NCBI RefSeq assembly: GCF_041435215.1
Contig: NZ_CP108394.1
Coordinates: 1,116,001-1,180,000, forward strand
Source of the DNA: Streptomyces sp. NBC_01314
GTDB lineage: Bacteria > Actinomycetota > Actinomycetes > Streptomycetales > Streptomycetaceae
DNA: 64,000 nucleotides
Direction of reading: 5' to 3'
Shown here: in pieces, positions 34,263 to 45,981 of the stretch
How positions within the stretch are numbered: position 1 is the first letter of the stretch
Layout: every line of letters starts with the position of its first letter
Position numbers and translations under genes: made by a program
Notes under the pieces: generated by a model
Database searches by the model: none
Told to the model about the DNA's origin: nothing
Seen by the model: only the letters and a program-made list of their open reading frames with translations

Positions 34263-35528
34263 ATGTCGCTTCTGAACACGCCCCTGCACGAGCTGGACCC
34301 GGAGGTCGCCGCCGCCGTCGACGCCGAGCTGCACCGCCAGCAGTCCACCCTGGAAATGATCGCCTCGGAGAACTTCGCCCCCGTCGCCGTCATGGAGGCC
34401 CAGGGCACCGTCCTCACCAACAAGTACGCCGAGGGCTACCCCGGCCGCCGCTACTACGGCGGCTGCGAACACGTCGACGTCACCGAACAGATCGCCATCG
34501 ACCGCCTCAAGGACCTCTTCGGCGCCGAATACGCCAACGTCCAGCCCCACTCCGGCGCCTCCGCCAACCAGGCCGCCCTCTTCGCCCTCGCCCAGCCCGG
34601 CGACACCATCCTCGGCCTCGACCTCGCCCACGGCGGCCACCTCACCCACGGCATGCGCCTGAACTTCTCCGGCAAACAGTTCAACGTCGTCGCCTACCAC
34701 GTCGACACCACCACCGGCCTCGTCGACATGGCCGAACTGGAGCAGCTCGCCAAGGAACACCGCCCCAAGGTGATCATCGCCGGCTGGTCGGCCTACCCGC
34801 GCCAACTGGACTTCGCCGCCTTCCGCCGCATCGCCGACGAGGTCGGCGCGTACCTGTGGGTGGACATGGCACACTTCGCCGGCCTGGTCGCCGCCGGACT
34901 GCACCCCAACCCCGTCGAACACGCCGACGTGGTCACCTCCACCACCCACAAGACCCTCGGCGGCCCCCGCGGCGGCATCATCCTCGCCAAGCAGGCATTC
35001 GCCAAGAAGCTCAACTCCTCCGTCTTCCCCGGCTTCCAGGGCGGCCCCCTGGAACACGTGATCGCCGCCAAGGCCGTCTCCTTCAAGGTCGCGGCCTCGG
35101 AGGAGTTCAAGGAGCGCCAGCAGCGCACCATTGACGGCGCCCGCATTCTGGCCGAGCGGCTGACCGCCGCCGACGCCCGTGACGCCGGCGTCGACGTCCT
35201 GTCCGGCGGCACCGACGTCCACCTCATCCTGGTCGACCTGCGCGCCAGCGAACTCGACGGACAGCAGGCCGAGGACCGCCTCCACGAGGTCGGCATCACC
35301 GTCAACCGCAACGCCGTCCCCAACGACCCCCGCCCCCCGATGATCACCTCCGGCCTGCGCATCGGCACCCCCGCCCTCGCCACCCGCGGCTTCACCACCG
35401 AGGACTTCACCGAGGTCGCCGACGTCATCGCCGAAGCCCTCAAACCGTCCTACGACACCGAAGCCCTCAAAACCCGGGTCAAGGCACTGGCCGACAAGCA
35501 CCCGCTCTACCCCGGGTTGGCCAAGTAA
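34263..35528 (+). CDS. glyA: Serine hydroxymethyltransferase
   Basis: This 421-aa PLP enzyme converts glycine plus 5,10-methylene-THF to serine plus THF. Visible motifs are [17 protein letters not shown], the lysine loop [14 protein letters not shown] (Schiff-base lysine), and [13 protein letters not shown]. The length is normal. In this locus glycine and methylene-THF are both products of sarcosine oxidation, so GlyA joins them and SdaA, encoded next, turns serine into pyruvate. It is probably a catabolic paralogue of a housekeeping glyA. ATG at 34263. Promoter and operator site A lie 30-90 bp upstream. Confidence 0.95.
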   Translation: MSLLNTPLHELDPEVAAAVDAELHRQQSTLEMIASENFAPVAVMEAQGTVLTNKYAEGYPGRRYYGGCEHVDVTEQIAIDRLKDLFGAEYANVQPHSGASANQAALFALAQPGDTILGLDLAHGGHLTHGMRLNFSGKQFNVVAYHVDTTTGLVDMAELEQLAKEHRPKVIIAGWSAYPRQLDFAAFRRIADEVGAYLWVDMAHFAGLVAAGLHPNPVEHADVVTSTTHKTLGGPRGGIILAKQAFAKKLNSSVFPGFQGGPLEHVIAAKAVSFKVAASEEFKERQQRTIDGARILAERLTAADARDAGVDVLSGGTDVHLILVDLRASELDGQQAEDRLHEVGITVNRNAVPNDPRPPMITSGLRIGTPALATRGFTTEDFTEVADVIAEALKPSYDTEALKTRVKALADKHPLYPGLAK

Positions 35529-35534
35529 GACCCC

Positions 35535-35564
35535 GGTGGGGCACCCGGACCCGTGTGCCCCACC
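35535..35564. terminator. Intercistronic hairpin between glyA and sdaA
   Basis: GGTGGGGCAC (35535-35544) and GTGCCCCACC (35555-35564) form a perfect 10-bp stem with a 10-nt loop, 6 bp after the glyA stop and 20 bp before the sdaA start. It may stop some transcripts and so lower sdaA relative to glyA, or stabilise the glyA message. Confidence 0.55.
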
Positions 35565-35584
35565 CCCCGTTCTGAGGAGTCACC

Positions 35585-36967
35585 GTGGCCATCTCGGTCT
35601 TCGACCTGTTCTCGATCGGCATCGGCCCGTCCAGCTCCCACACGGTCGGCCCGATGCGCGCCGCCCGCATGTTCGCCGTCCGCCTGAAGGAGGACGGCCT
35701 ACTCGCCCGAACCGCCACGGTCCACGCCGAGTTGTACGGCTCGCTCGGCGCCACCGGCCACGGCCACGGCGCCCCCAAGGCCGTACTCCTCGGCCTGGAG
35801 GGCAACGAGCCGCACACGGTCGACATCACCCGGGCGGAGCACGATGTCGAGCGGATCAAGTCGACCGGCACGCTGCGGCTGTTGGGCGTCGAGACCGGCG
35901 ATGCCCAGGTGATCGCCTTCGCCTTCGACAAGGACCTGGTCCTGCACCGCCGCAAGACGCTGCCGTACCACGCCAACGGCATGACCATCCGGGCGCACGA
36001 CGCGGACGGTATTGAACTCCTGTCGAAGACCTACTACTCCGTCGGCGGCGGGTTCGTCGTCGACGAGGAAGCGGTCGGCGCGGACCGCGTCAAGGTCGAC
36101 GACACCGTGCTGAAGTACCCCTTCCACAGCGGCGACGACCTGCTCCGGCTCACCCACGAAACCGGTCTGTCCGTCTCGGGGCTGATGTGGGAGAACGAGC
36201 GCGCCTGGCGCGGCGAGGACGAGATCCGCTCCGGACTCCTCGACATCTGGCAGGTGATGCGGGCCTGCGTCTCACTGGGCCTGACCCGCGAGGGCATCCT
36301 GCCCGGCGGCCTGAAGGTCCGTCGCCGCGCCGCCCTCACCGCGCGGGCGCTGCGCGCCGCGGGCGATCCGGCCACGCACGCCATGGAATGGGCAACCCTC
36401 TACGCGATGGCGGTGAACGAGGAGAACGCGGCCGGCGGCCGGGTCGTCACGGCCCCCACCAACGGCGCGGCCGGCATCATCCCCGCCGTCCTGCACTACT
36501 ACATCAACTTCGTGCCGGGCGCCGACGAGGACGGAGTCGTGCGGTTCATGCTCGCCGCCGGCGCCATCGGCATGCTCTTCAAGGAGAACGCCTCCATCTC
36601 CGGCGCCGAGGTCGGCTGCCAGGGCGAGGTCGGCTCCGCCTGCTCCATGGCCGCCGGAGCCCTCGCCGAAGTCCTCGGCGGCTCCCCCGAACAGGTCGAG
36701 AACGCCGCCGAGATCGGCATGGAACACAACCTCGGCCTCACCTGCGACCCCGTCGGCGGCCTCGTCCAGATCCCCTGCATCGAACGCAACGGCATGGCCG
36801 CCGTGAAGGCCATCACGGCCGCCCGTATGGCTCTGCGGGGCGACGGCCGACACCATGTCTCCCTCGACAAGGTCATCAAGACCATGAAGGAGACCGGCGC
36901 CGACATGAGCGTCAAGTACAAGGAGACCGCGCGGGGCGGGCTTGCGGTGAACATCATCGAGTGCTGA
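35585..36967 (+). CDS. sdaA: L-serine ammonia-lyase (iron-sulfur, single chain)
   Basis: This 460-aa L-serine dehydratase makes pyruvate and ammonia from serine. It starts with [20 protein letters not shown], the beta-domain signature. The alpha domain has cysteines in [15 protein letters not shown] and [16 protein letters not shown] that ligate a [4Fe-4S] cluster. GTG at 35585 has GAGGAG upstream. It follows glyA by 56 bp and is the exit to central metabolism for the betaine-to-glycine-to-serine route. Confidence 0.95.
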   Translation: MAISVFDLFSIGIGPSSSHTVGPMRAARMFAVRLKEDGLLARTATVHAELYGSLGATGHGHGAPKAVLLGLEGNEPHTVDITRAEHDVERIKSTGTLRLLGVETGDAQVIAFAFDKDLVLHRRKTLPYHANGMTIRAHDADGIELLSKTYYSVGGGFVVDEEAVGADRVKVDDTVLKYPFHSGDDLLRLTHETGLSVSGLMWENERAWRGEDEIRSGLLDIWQVMRACVSLGLTREGILPGGLKVRRRAALTARALRAAGDPATHAMEWATLYAMAVNEENAAGGRVVTAPTNGAAGIIPAVLHYYINFVPGADEDGVVRFMLAAGAIGMLFKENASISGAEVGCQGEVGSACSMAAGALAEVLGGSPEQVENAAEIGMEHNLGLTCDPVGGLVQIPCIERNGMAAVKAITAARMALRGDGRHHVSLDKVIKTMKETGADMSVKYKETARGGLAVNIIEC

Positions 36968-37006
36968 GGGAGTGGGCCTTGACCTGCGTGTGCCCACGCC
37001 GTCGAG

Positions 37007-37615
37007 TCAGGCCACCCTGTATTCCGTCGCCGCGTCCAGCAGCCAGCCCATCAGGTACTCGGCGAAGGATGAGCGGACCAGTACCCAGAAGCCGGACCCG
37101 GGTTCGTCGCGGGCGATCAGGATGATCTGGGTGCGGCCGAGGGTGGTCTGGGCGCAGCGTCCGGCGCCGAAAGCGCGTGGGTGCAGGTCCAGGGCGCAGC
37201 CGTGGGACAGCAGGTCGCGGGCGCGGGGGCCTGCGACGAGGACGGTGGTGCGCTGGGCGGAGACGTCGGTGACGGAGATGGGCTCGTCCCCGGCGGCGGT
37301 GCGGATCCGGCTCTCCAGTTCCTGCGCGCCGCCGGGCGGGCCCACCAGCAGCCATTCGTCCGGACCCAGCCACAGCGCGGTCAACTGCCCGGCGCGTACG
37401 ACGGTGTTGGGTTCCAGGGGCAGTTGCAGGTCCAGGGCGAGGCCGATGGCGTCGGCCGCCGCTCCCTTGGCGTCGAGGCGGAGGTCGAGCTGGGTCAGGA
37501 AGGGGAGTTCGGCCAGCCGGACCGCGCCTCCGGAGGTGCGGGTGGCGGCGGCCAGACGGTCGGCGGCGTGGGACAGGGGGCTTCGGGGCGGGGCGGTGAG
37601 TGCGGTGTCAGCCAT
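37007..37615 (-). CDS. soxG: Sarcosine oxidase gamma subunit
   Basis: This 202-aa protein is the small gamma subunit of heterotetrameric sarcosine oxidase. It resembles a short aminomethyltransferase fold, with LWLGPDEWLLVGPPG and VTDVSAQRTTVLVAGPRARDLL typical of SoxG. ATG at 37615 overlaps the end of soxDA by 8 bp (ATGGCTGA). It is the last gene of the dmgO-folD-soxB-soxDA-soxG operon, and its stop faces the sdaA stop 40 bp away. Confidence 0.93.
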   Translation of the reverse strand: MADTALTAPPRSPLSHAADRLAAATRTSGGAVRLAELPFLTQLDLRLDAKGAAADAIGLALDLQLPLEPNTVVRAGQLTALWLGPDEWLLVGPPGGAQELESRIRTAAGDEPISVTDVSAQRTTVLVAGPRARDLLSHGCALDLHPRAFGAGRCAQTTLGRTQIILIARDEPGSGFWVLVRSSFAEYLMGWLLDAATEYRVA

Positions 37616-40600
37616 CGCGGCGGGCTCCCTCGGGGTCGTAGAGGACGGGGCTTGCGACGGTCACCGGGACCAGCCGGTCGCCGACGGGGGCGTACAGCCG
37701 CTCGCCGATGCGGTCCCGGCCGCCCTTGATCAGGGCGAGCGCGAAGGTCCGGCCGAGGGCGGCGCTGCGGTAGCTGGAGGTGACGTGGCCGAGCATCGGG
37801 ACGGGCGGGGCGGGCAGGACGCTGTCGGCGACCAGGTGGGTGCCCTCAGGGAGGAAGGTGCCGGGGTCCTCAGGGAGCAGGCCGACGAGGTGCTTGCGGT
37901 CGGCGCGGAGGGTGTCGGCGCGCGCGTAGGAACGCTTGCCGATGAAGTCGGGCTTCTTCTTCGAGACGACCCAGTTCATGCCGAGGTCCTGGGGGGTGAC
38001 GGTGCCGTCGGTGTCCTGGCCGATGATCGGGTAGCCCTTCTCGGCGCGCAGGACGTGCATGGTCTCGGTGCCGTACGGGGTGATGCCGTGCGGGGCTCCG
38101 GCCTCGTACAGCGCCTGCCAGAGGGTGAGGGCGTCCCACGGTGACACGTTGATCTCATAGGCGAGTTCGCCGGAGAAGCTGATCCGGCAGACCCGGGCCT
38201 CGATGCCGGCGACGGTCGTCTCGCGCCAGGCCATGAACGGGAAGTCGTCGTTGGACACGGCCAGTTGGGGTGCGAGTGTGCCGAGGACGTCGCGGGAGCG
38301 GGGGCCGACGAGGGCGACGGTGGCCCACTGTTCGGTCACGGACGTGCAGTGGACCTTCAGGTCGGGCCACTCGGTCTGCAGCCACTCCTCCATCCAGTCC
38401 AGCACGGCGGCCGCGTTGCCGGTCGTCGTGGTGACCAGGAAGCGGTCCTGGGCGAGGCGGATGACCGTGCCGTCGTCGAAGAGCATGCCGTCCAGGCGGC
38501 ACATGACGCCGTAGCGGATCATGCCGACCTTCAGGCTGCTCATCATGTTCGTGTAGAGCCGGTCGAGGAAGACGGCGGCGTCCGGGCCCTGGACGTCGAT
38601 CTTGCCGAGCGTGGAGGCGTCCATGAAGGCGACGCCGTCGCGGGCGGCGGCGCACTCGCGCAGCACGGCGGTCTCCATGGTCTCGCCGTCCTGCGGGTAG
38701 TACCAAGGGCGCTTCCACTGGCCGACGTTCTCGAACAGGGCGCCGTGTGCGACATGCCACTCGTGGATGGCGGTCGTGCGGACCGGGTCGCTCAGGGCGC
38801 CGCGGTCACGGCCCGCGAGCGCCGCGAAGGAGACCGGCGTGTACGGCGGCCGGAACGTGGTCGTGCCGAGCGCGGAGATGTCCACGCCGAGCAGTTCGGC
38901 CACCGCGCCGCTGGCCAGGACACCCGACGTCTTGCCCTGGTCGTTGGCCGTCCCGGCCGTGGTGTAGCGCTTGGTGTGCTCGACGGAGCGCATGCCGGCG
39001 CCGGTCGCGCGGGCCAGGTCGTCGACGGTGACGTCGCGTTGGAGGTCGACGAAGCGGGGGGCCCCGGAGGTGTCCGGGACGGTGTACACGTGCATGGGCG
39101 GCGTCGGCTGCGGCTGGGCGGCCACGTCCGGAAGGCGTGGGGAAACCGGGGTGTAGCCCTCGGCCTCGACCGCGCGCGCACCGGCGGCCGCGCCCTGCGC
39201 GAGGACCCCGGCGAGGTCGGACACGCCGCTCGCGCCGCCCGCCACCTCGACCGCCTGACGGCAGGTGTCGGGGACGAAGGAGCCCAGCGTCTCGTCGTGG
39301 CGCAGTCTGCCGCCCGCCTGGCTGAAGAGGTGCGCGACCGGGTTCCAGCCGCCGGACACCAGCAGGAGGTCGGCGGCGAACTGCCGCTGCCCCGCGGGCT
39401 CTCCGTACGGGCCGGCGGTCACGGCGGTGAGGCGCGGGGCGCCCTCCGTGCCGGTGACGGCGTACCCGGCCAGCACCTCGATGCCGGCCTCGCGGGCGCG
39501 GCTCGCCCACTGGCCCGGTTCGGGGCGGGTGTCGACGATCGCCGCGATGTGCACGCCCGCCGCGGCGAGGTCCAGGGCCGCCGCGTAGGCACTGTCGTTG
39601 GTGGTGAAGACGACCGCCCGGCGGCCCGGCAGGACGCCGTGCCGGTTGGCGTAGGCGCGGGCCGAGGCGGCCAGCATCACGCCGGGGCGGTCGTTGTCCG
39701 CGAAGGCGAGAGAGCGTTCGTGGGCGCCGGTGGCGAGGACGACGCGGCGGGCACGGATGCGCCAGACGCGTTCGCGGGAGACGTTCTCGGGAGCTTCGGC
39801 GCCGAGGTGGTTGGTGCGGCGTTCCACGGCGAGGAGGTGGTTGTCGTCGTAGTAGCCGAAGACGGTGGTGCGGCGCAGAACGCGGACCTCGGGGGCGGCG
39901 TCGAGTCGTGCGGCGGTCTCCTCGGACCAGTCGAGGTGCTCGCCGGTGCCCAGGAGGCTGCCGCCCAGGTGCGGTTGGTCGTCGGCGAGGATGACTCGGG
40001 CGCCGCTGTCCGCGGCCGCCGCGGCCGCCGCGAGGCCGGCCGGGCCCGCGCCGACGATCAGCAGATCGCAGTGGGCGTGTACGGCGTCGTAGCGGGCGGG
40101 GTCCGGTTCCGTGGCGAGGCGGCCCTGGCCGGGGAGGCTGCTCGCGACGAGGCCCTCGTACAGCTCGACGGTCGTCGCGGGGAGCATCGGCTCCGGGAAG
40201 GGGGCCTCGATCTGGATGACCGCGTTGGGTTCCTCGACGCCGGCCGAGAAGATGCCTCGGGGGCGGCCGAGTTTGATGCTGGTGCCGGTCTGGATGATGC
40301 CGTTGGCGAGGAGGGCGGAGGCGAGGGTGTCGCCCTGGTAGCCCTGGTATGCGGTTCCGTCGAACACGAACGTCAGGGGTTCGTTCCGGTCGACGTGGCC
40401 ACCGGTGGTCAGGCGGAAGGGCTGAGTTTCGCCCCCGCCGCCCCTACCCGTCCCATCCCTGGGGGCTGCGCCCCCAGACCCTCCTTCGGCCTGAACGGCC
40501 TCGTCCTCGAACGCAGGACGGGCTGATGGTGCCGGACCCGGCTCGGAAGCGGCCGGGCGATCCGGAGACGCCGGACGTGACTCAGAGGTCGCCGCATGGC

Positions 40601-40922
40601 CCGGAGATGCCGCGCGTGGCGCAGAGCTCGCCGCACGCCTCGGTTCCTCCGCGGCCGGGCGCGGCTCCCCGGCCCGGTACACCGCGAGGATCTCGTTCGT
40701 CGACGTGTCGCGTACCGCGTTGAACCACGTGCGGCAGCCCGCCGCGTGGCTCCAGCGTTCGGCGAACGGGCCCTTCGGGTTGTCGCGGAAGAAGAGGTAA
40801 CGGGCCCACTCCTCGTCGGTGAGGGCCGACGGTGTCTCGGGGTAGGGCACGTGTGCCTGGCCGCCGTAGTGGAACTCGGCCTCGTCGCGGGGCCCGCACC
40901 ACGGGCAGGTGATGAGCAGCAT
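37608..40922 (-). CDS. soxDA: Fused sarcosine oxidase delta-alpha subunit (SoxD-SoxA)
   Basis: One uninterrupted frame of 1104 residues joins SoxD and SoxA, normally two genes. Residues 1-89 are SoxD with its zinc ligands Cys6, Cys9, His59 and Cys63 (CPWC; SHAAGC). A low-complexity Ala/Pro/Ser linker (about 90-131) follows, then about 34 residues encoded by an interspersed repeat (R2). SoxA follows from about 166 (RLTTGGHVDRNEPLTFVFDG) with the FAD motif LLIVGAGPAGLAAA, a second nucleotide-binding site and a C-terminal THF-binding GcvT-like region. No ATG, GTG or TTG in frame lies between the two parts, so SoxA cannot easily start alone. The enzyme oxidises sarcosine to glycine, with methylene-THF or formaldehyde and H2O2. 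Confidence 0.9.
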   Translation of the reverse strand: MLLITCPWCGPRDEAEFHYGGQAHVPYPETPSALTDEEWARYLFFRDNPKGPFAERWSHAAGCRTWFNAVRDTSTNEILAVYRAGEPRPAAEEPRRAASSAPRAASPGHAATSESRPASPDRPAASEPGPAPSARPAFEDEAVQAEGGSGGAAPRDGTGRGGGGETQPFRLTTGGHVDRNEPLTFVFDGTAYQGYQGDTLASALLANGIIQTGTSIKLGRPRGIFSAGVEEPNAVIQIEAPFPEPMLPATTVELYEGLVASSLPGQGRLATEPDPARYDAVHAHCDLLIVGAGPAGLAAAAAAADSGARVILADDQPHLGGSLLGTGEHLDWSEETAARLDAAPEVRVLRRTTVFGYYDDNHLLAVERRTNHLGAEAPENVSRERVWRIRARRVVLATGAHERSLAFADNDRPGVMLAASARAYANRHGVLPGRRAVVFTTNDSAYAAALDLAAAGVHIAAIVDTRPEPGQWASRAREAGIEVLAGYAVTGTEGAPRLTAVTAGPYGEPAGQRQFAADLLLVSGGWNPVAHLFSQAGGRLRHDETLGSFVPDTCRQAVEVAGGASGVSDLAGVLAQGAAAGARAVEAEGYTPVSPRLPDVAAQPQPTPPMHVYTVPDTSGAPRFVDLQRDVTVDDLARATGAGMRSVEHTKRYTTAGTANDQGKTSGVLASGAVAELLGVDISALGTTTFRPPYTPVSFAALAGRDRGALSDPVRTTAIHEWHVAHGALFENVGQWKRPWYYPQDGETMETAVLRECAAARDGVAFMDASTLGKIDVQGPDAAVFLDRLYTNMMSSLKVGMIRYGVMCRLDGMLFDDGTVIRLAQDRFLVTTTTGNAAAVLDWMEEWLQTEWPDLKVHCTSVTEQWATVALVGPRSRDVLGTLAPQLAVSNDDFPFMAWRETTVAGIEARVCRISFSGELAYEINVSPWDALTLWQALYEAGAPHGITPYGTETMHVLRAEKGYPIIGQDTDGTVTPQDLGMNWVVSKKKPDFIGKRSYARADTLRADRKHLVGLLPEDPGTFLPEGTHLVADSVLPAPPVPMLGHVTSSYRSAALGRTFALALIKGGRDRIGERLYAPVGDRLVPVTVASPVLYDPEGARRDG
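40428..40527. repeat. Interspersed GC-rich repeat, copy R2 (translated within soxDA)
   Basis: The first ~55 bp match R1 (6300 onward). The centre is a hairpin CTGGGGGC / GCCCCCAG with a 3-nt loop (40460-40478). It ends GGACGGGCTGA, the familiar tail of this Streptomyces repeat. Its length of about 100 bp leaves the soxDA frame open and it is read as a Gly/Ala/Arg-rich peptide (residues about 132-165). Confidence 0.8.
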
Positions 40923-40933
40923 GGTTGGGCTCC

Positions 40934-42166
40934 CTAGTGGGCCACCGCGGCCGCGCCGTGCTCGTCGACGAGCGCGCCGGTGGTGAAACGGTCGAGCGAG
41001 AAGGGGGCGTTGAGGGGGTGGGGGGTGTCGTGGGCGATGGTGTGGGCGTAGACCCAGCCGACGCCCGGGGTGGCCTTGAAGCCGCCCGTTCCCCAACCGC
41101 AGTTCAAGTACAGGTTGTCGACCGGGGACAGGCCGACGATGGGTGACGCGTCCGGGCTCACGTCGACGATTCCTCCCCACGTACGCAGCACATGGGCCCG
41201 CGCGAAGACCGGGAAGAGTTCCAGGGCCGCCGACATCTGTTCCTCGATGATGTGGAACGCGCCACGCTGCGTGTACGAGTTGTACGAGTCGATGCCCGCA
41301 CCCATCACCAGCTCGCCCTTGTGCGCCTGGCTGACGTACACGTGGACCGCGTTGGACATCACCACCGTCGGGTGCACGGGTTCGAGGAGTTCGGAGACCA
41401 ACGCCTGCAACGGGTGGCTCTGGAGCGGGAGTTCGATGCCCGCCATCGCCGCCAGCACCGAGGTGTGGCCCGCTGAACACAGCGCCACCTTGCCCGCCGC
41501 TATCGGGCCCAGGGTCGTCTGTACTCCGACCACCCTGCCGCCGACCACGTCCAGGCCGGTGACCTCGCAGTTCTGGATGATGTCGATGCCGGCCGCGTCC
41601 GCCGAACGGGCCAGGCCCCATGCCACGTGGTCGTGCTTCGCGATGCCGGCGCGCGGCTGGTAGGTACCGCCCATCACCGGATAGCGCACGTCCGGCGAGA
41701 TGTTGACGATCGGGCAGACCTCTTTGACCTGGTCCGCGTCGAGCCACTCCGCGTCCACGCCGTTGAGGCGGTTGGCCTCCACCCGCCGCACGCTGTCGCG
41801 TACGTCCTGCAGGCTGTGGGCGAGGTTCAGCACCCCACGCTGGGAGAAGAGGATCGGGTAGTCGAGCTCCTCGGCCATGCCCTCCCACAGCTTGAGCGCG
41901 TGCTCGTAGATGCCGGCGCTCTCGTCCCACAGGTAGTTGGAGCGGATGATGGTGGTGTTGCGGGCCATGTTGCCGCCCGCCAGCCAGCCCTTCTCCAGCA
42001 CGGCCACGTTGGTGATGCCGTGGTTCTTGGCGAGGTAGTGGGCGGTGGCGAGGCCGTGTCCGCCGCCGCCGACGACGATCACGTCGTACGAGCGCTTCGG
42101 CTCCGGCGTGCGCCACAGCCAGTCGGGGTGTTCGGGCAGCTCGGCGCCGGGGGTACGGGGGCTCAT
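40934..42166 (-). CDS. soxB: Sarcosine oxidase beta subunit
   Basis: This 410-aa flavoprotein subunit carries the sarcosine-oxidising site. It has the FAD motif [18 protein letters not shown] and the AKHDHVAWG segment (His178), which matches the region where FMN is covalently bound in characterised heterotetrameric enzymes. It also has the C-terminal [18 protein letters not shown] at 42166. It lies 94 bp after folD and 11 bp before soxDA, whose ribosome site GGGAG overlaps the soxB stop. Confidence 0.95.
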   Translation of the reverse strand: MSPRTPGAELPEHPDWLWRTPEPKRSYDVIVVGGGGHGLATAHYLAKNHGITNVAVLEKGWLAGGNMARNTTIIRSNYLWDESAGIYEHALKLWEGMAEELDYPILFSQRGVLNLAHSLQDVRDSVRRVEANRLNGVDAEWLDADQVKEVCPIVNISPDVRYPVMGGTYQPRAGIAKHDHVAWGLARSADAAGIDIIQNCEVTGLDVVGGRVVGVQTTLGPIAAGKVALCSAGHTSVLAAMAGIELPLQSHPLQALVSELLEPVHPTVVMSNAVHVYVSQAHKGELVMGAGIDSYNSYTQRGAFHIIEEQMSAALELFPVFARAHVLRTWGGIVDVSPDASPIVGLSPVDNLYLNCGWGTGGFKATPGVGWVYAHTIAHDTPHPLNAPFSLDRFTTGALVDEHGAAAVAH

Positions 42167-42260
42167 CGGACGTCTCCGTCGTGTGAGGGGTGCGGGCGGA
42201 GCGGACGGCCGGGGGCCGACGCGTTCATGCGGGCGTTCGCAGCCGTGCGGGCGTTCGGTT

Positions 42261-43121
42261 TCATACGGGATTCGCGTTCCTCTCGGCGGCCTCGACGACG
42301 TTGGCGAGGAGCATCGCCCGCGTCATCGGTCCCACGCCGCCGGGCATCGGCGCGAGCCATCCGGCGACCTGGGCGGCGTCCGGGTGCACATCGCCGGCCA
42401 GCCCGTCTTCGGTGCGGGTGATACCGACGTCCAGGACGGCCGCGCCGGGGCGCAGCATCTCCTTGGTGATCAGTCCGGGTGAGCCGGCCGCCGCGACGAC
42501 GATGTCCGCCTCGCGTACATGCCGGGCCAGGCCCTGGGTTCCGGTGTGGCAGAGGGTGACGGTGGCGTTCTCGGACCTGCGGGTGAGGAGCAGGCCGAGG
42601 GGCCGTCCCACGGTGATGCCACGTCCGATCACACAGACCCGCGCTCCGGCGAGCGGCACCTCGTACCGGCGCAGCAGCTCGACGATGCCGCGCGGGGTGC
42701 AGGGCAACGGGGCCTCGACACCGAGGGTGAGCCGCCCGAGGCTGACCGGGTGCAGGCCGTCGGCGTCCTTCGCCGGGTCCATGCGCTCCAGTACGGCGTT
42801 GGCGTCCAGGTGGCGCGGGAGCGGCAGCTGCACGATGTAGCCGGTGCAGGCCGGATCGGCGTTCAGCTCGTCGATGACAACCTCGACCTGCCGCTGACTC
42901 GCGTCGGCGGGCAGCTCGCGCCGGATCGAGGCGATCCCCACCTGAGCACAGTCCCGATGCTTGCCTCCGACGTAGGCACGGCTACCGGGATCGTCCCCGA
43001 CGAGTACCGTCCCGAGCCCGGGCGGTGGCCCACCCGCAGCGGTCAACTTGGCTACGCGTTCGGCAAGTTCACGACGAATGGCGGCAGCCGTCGCCTTCCC
43101 GTCCAGCACCTGTGCGCTCAC
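42261..43121 (-). CDS. folD: Methylenetetrahydrofolate dehydrogenase / methenyl-THF cyclohydrolase
   Basis: This 286-aa bifunctional enzyme oxidises 5,10-methylene-THF to 10-formyl-THF. Visible motifs are the catalytic [15 protein letters not shown] (Tyr/Lys), [13 protein letters not shown], and the dinucleotide site [16 protein letters not shown] followed by PGGVGPMT. I chose GTG at 43121, with AAGGAG 8 nt upstream, over GTG 43130, where the site would abut the codon. It clears the one-carbon units released by DmgO and sarcosine oxidase; PurU then frees THF. Confidence 0.95.
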   Translation of the reverse strand: MSAQVLDGKATAAAIRRELAERVAKLTAAGGPPPGLGTVLVGDDPGSRAYVGGKHRDCAQVGIASIRRELPADASQRQVEVVIDELNADPACTGYIVQLPLPRHLDANAVLERMDPAKDADGLHPVSLGRLTLGVEAPLPCTPRGIVELLRRYEVPLAGARVCVIGRGITVGRPLGLLLTRRSENATVTLCHTGTQGLARHVREADIVVAAAGSPGLITKEMLRPGAAVLDVGITRTEDGLAGDVHPDAAQVAGWLAPMPGGVGPMTRAMLLANVVEAAERNANPV

Positions 43122-43153
43122 CGACGGCACTCCTTCCAAGAACCCGAGCCACA

Positions 43154-43252
43154 GCGCCCCTCCAGGGGCGCGGGGCTGTGTCGATCTGCGGCTCCGCCGC
43201 GGGGCGCGACCAGCCACGACGAACCCGCGGCCGCCCGACAACCCGTCCCGGC
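43154..43252. repeat. Interspersed GC-rich repeat, copy R3
   Basis: This segment lies between dmgO and folD, beginning GCGCCCCTCCAGGGGCGCGGGG and running through CGGCTCCGCCGCGGGGCGCG to the CCGCCCGACAACCC tail (each quoted only in part). It shares its opening hairpin with the second half of R1. Located between co-transcribed genes, the hairpin (GCGCCCCT/AGGGGCGC) may attenuate or stabilise the message. Confidence 0.65.
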
Positions 43253-43268
43253 ACCGTCTTCGGACAAC

Positions 43269-45813
<2,545 letters not shown>

Positions 45814-45839
45814 GGGGTCCGTGACCCGCGGAAGACGGC

Positions 45840-45912
45840 ACGGAACACGGCCCTGAACACGGCACTGAACACGGCACTGAACCCGGTCCTCGGAACGGCC
45901 CCGAACACGGCG
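45840..45912. repeat. 12-bp tandem repeat (GAACACGGCACT type)
   Basis: About six imperfect copies of a 12-bp unit (GAACACGGCCCT, GAACACGGCACT twice, then degraded forms) lie between the dmgO promoter and the terminator of the betaine transporter operon. The unit is too short and spacerless to be CRISPR. Confidence 0.7.
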
Positions 45913-45958
45913 ATGCCCGGTGGGCGGCGCACACCTGTGCACGCCGCCCACCGGGCAT
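45913..45958. terminator. Very strong terminator after proX
   Basis: Perfect 17-bp arms (45913-45929 and 45942-45958) flank a 12-nt loop that itself contains GCACA/TGTGC. The proX stop lies 24 bp away on the minus strand, so it terminates the betB-opuA operon before the dmgO promoter. Confidence 0.85.
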
Positions 45959-45981
45959 GTTCGACCGGTTCCCGCCCCGGG

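Noticed and set aside
36968..37006. Short inverted GTGGGC/GCCCAC between sdaA and soxG considered as a terminator.
   Set aside because: The arms are only six bases with a long loop and are much weaker than other terminators in the window; left unannotated.
37608..42116. A 1502-codon open frame that extends the soxDA frame upstream across soxB.
   Set aside because: The extra ~400 codons before 40922 are the soxB gene read in a wrong frame (Arg/Gly/Ala-rich, no domain). SoxD has a clear start and ribosome site at 40922. The SoxD-SoxA fusion itself is kept because both parts are recognisable proteins.
45840..45912. Tandem 12-bp repeat considered as a CRISPR array.
   Set aside because: Units are short, imperfect and have no spacers; no cas genes are present.
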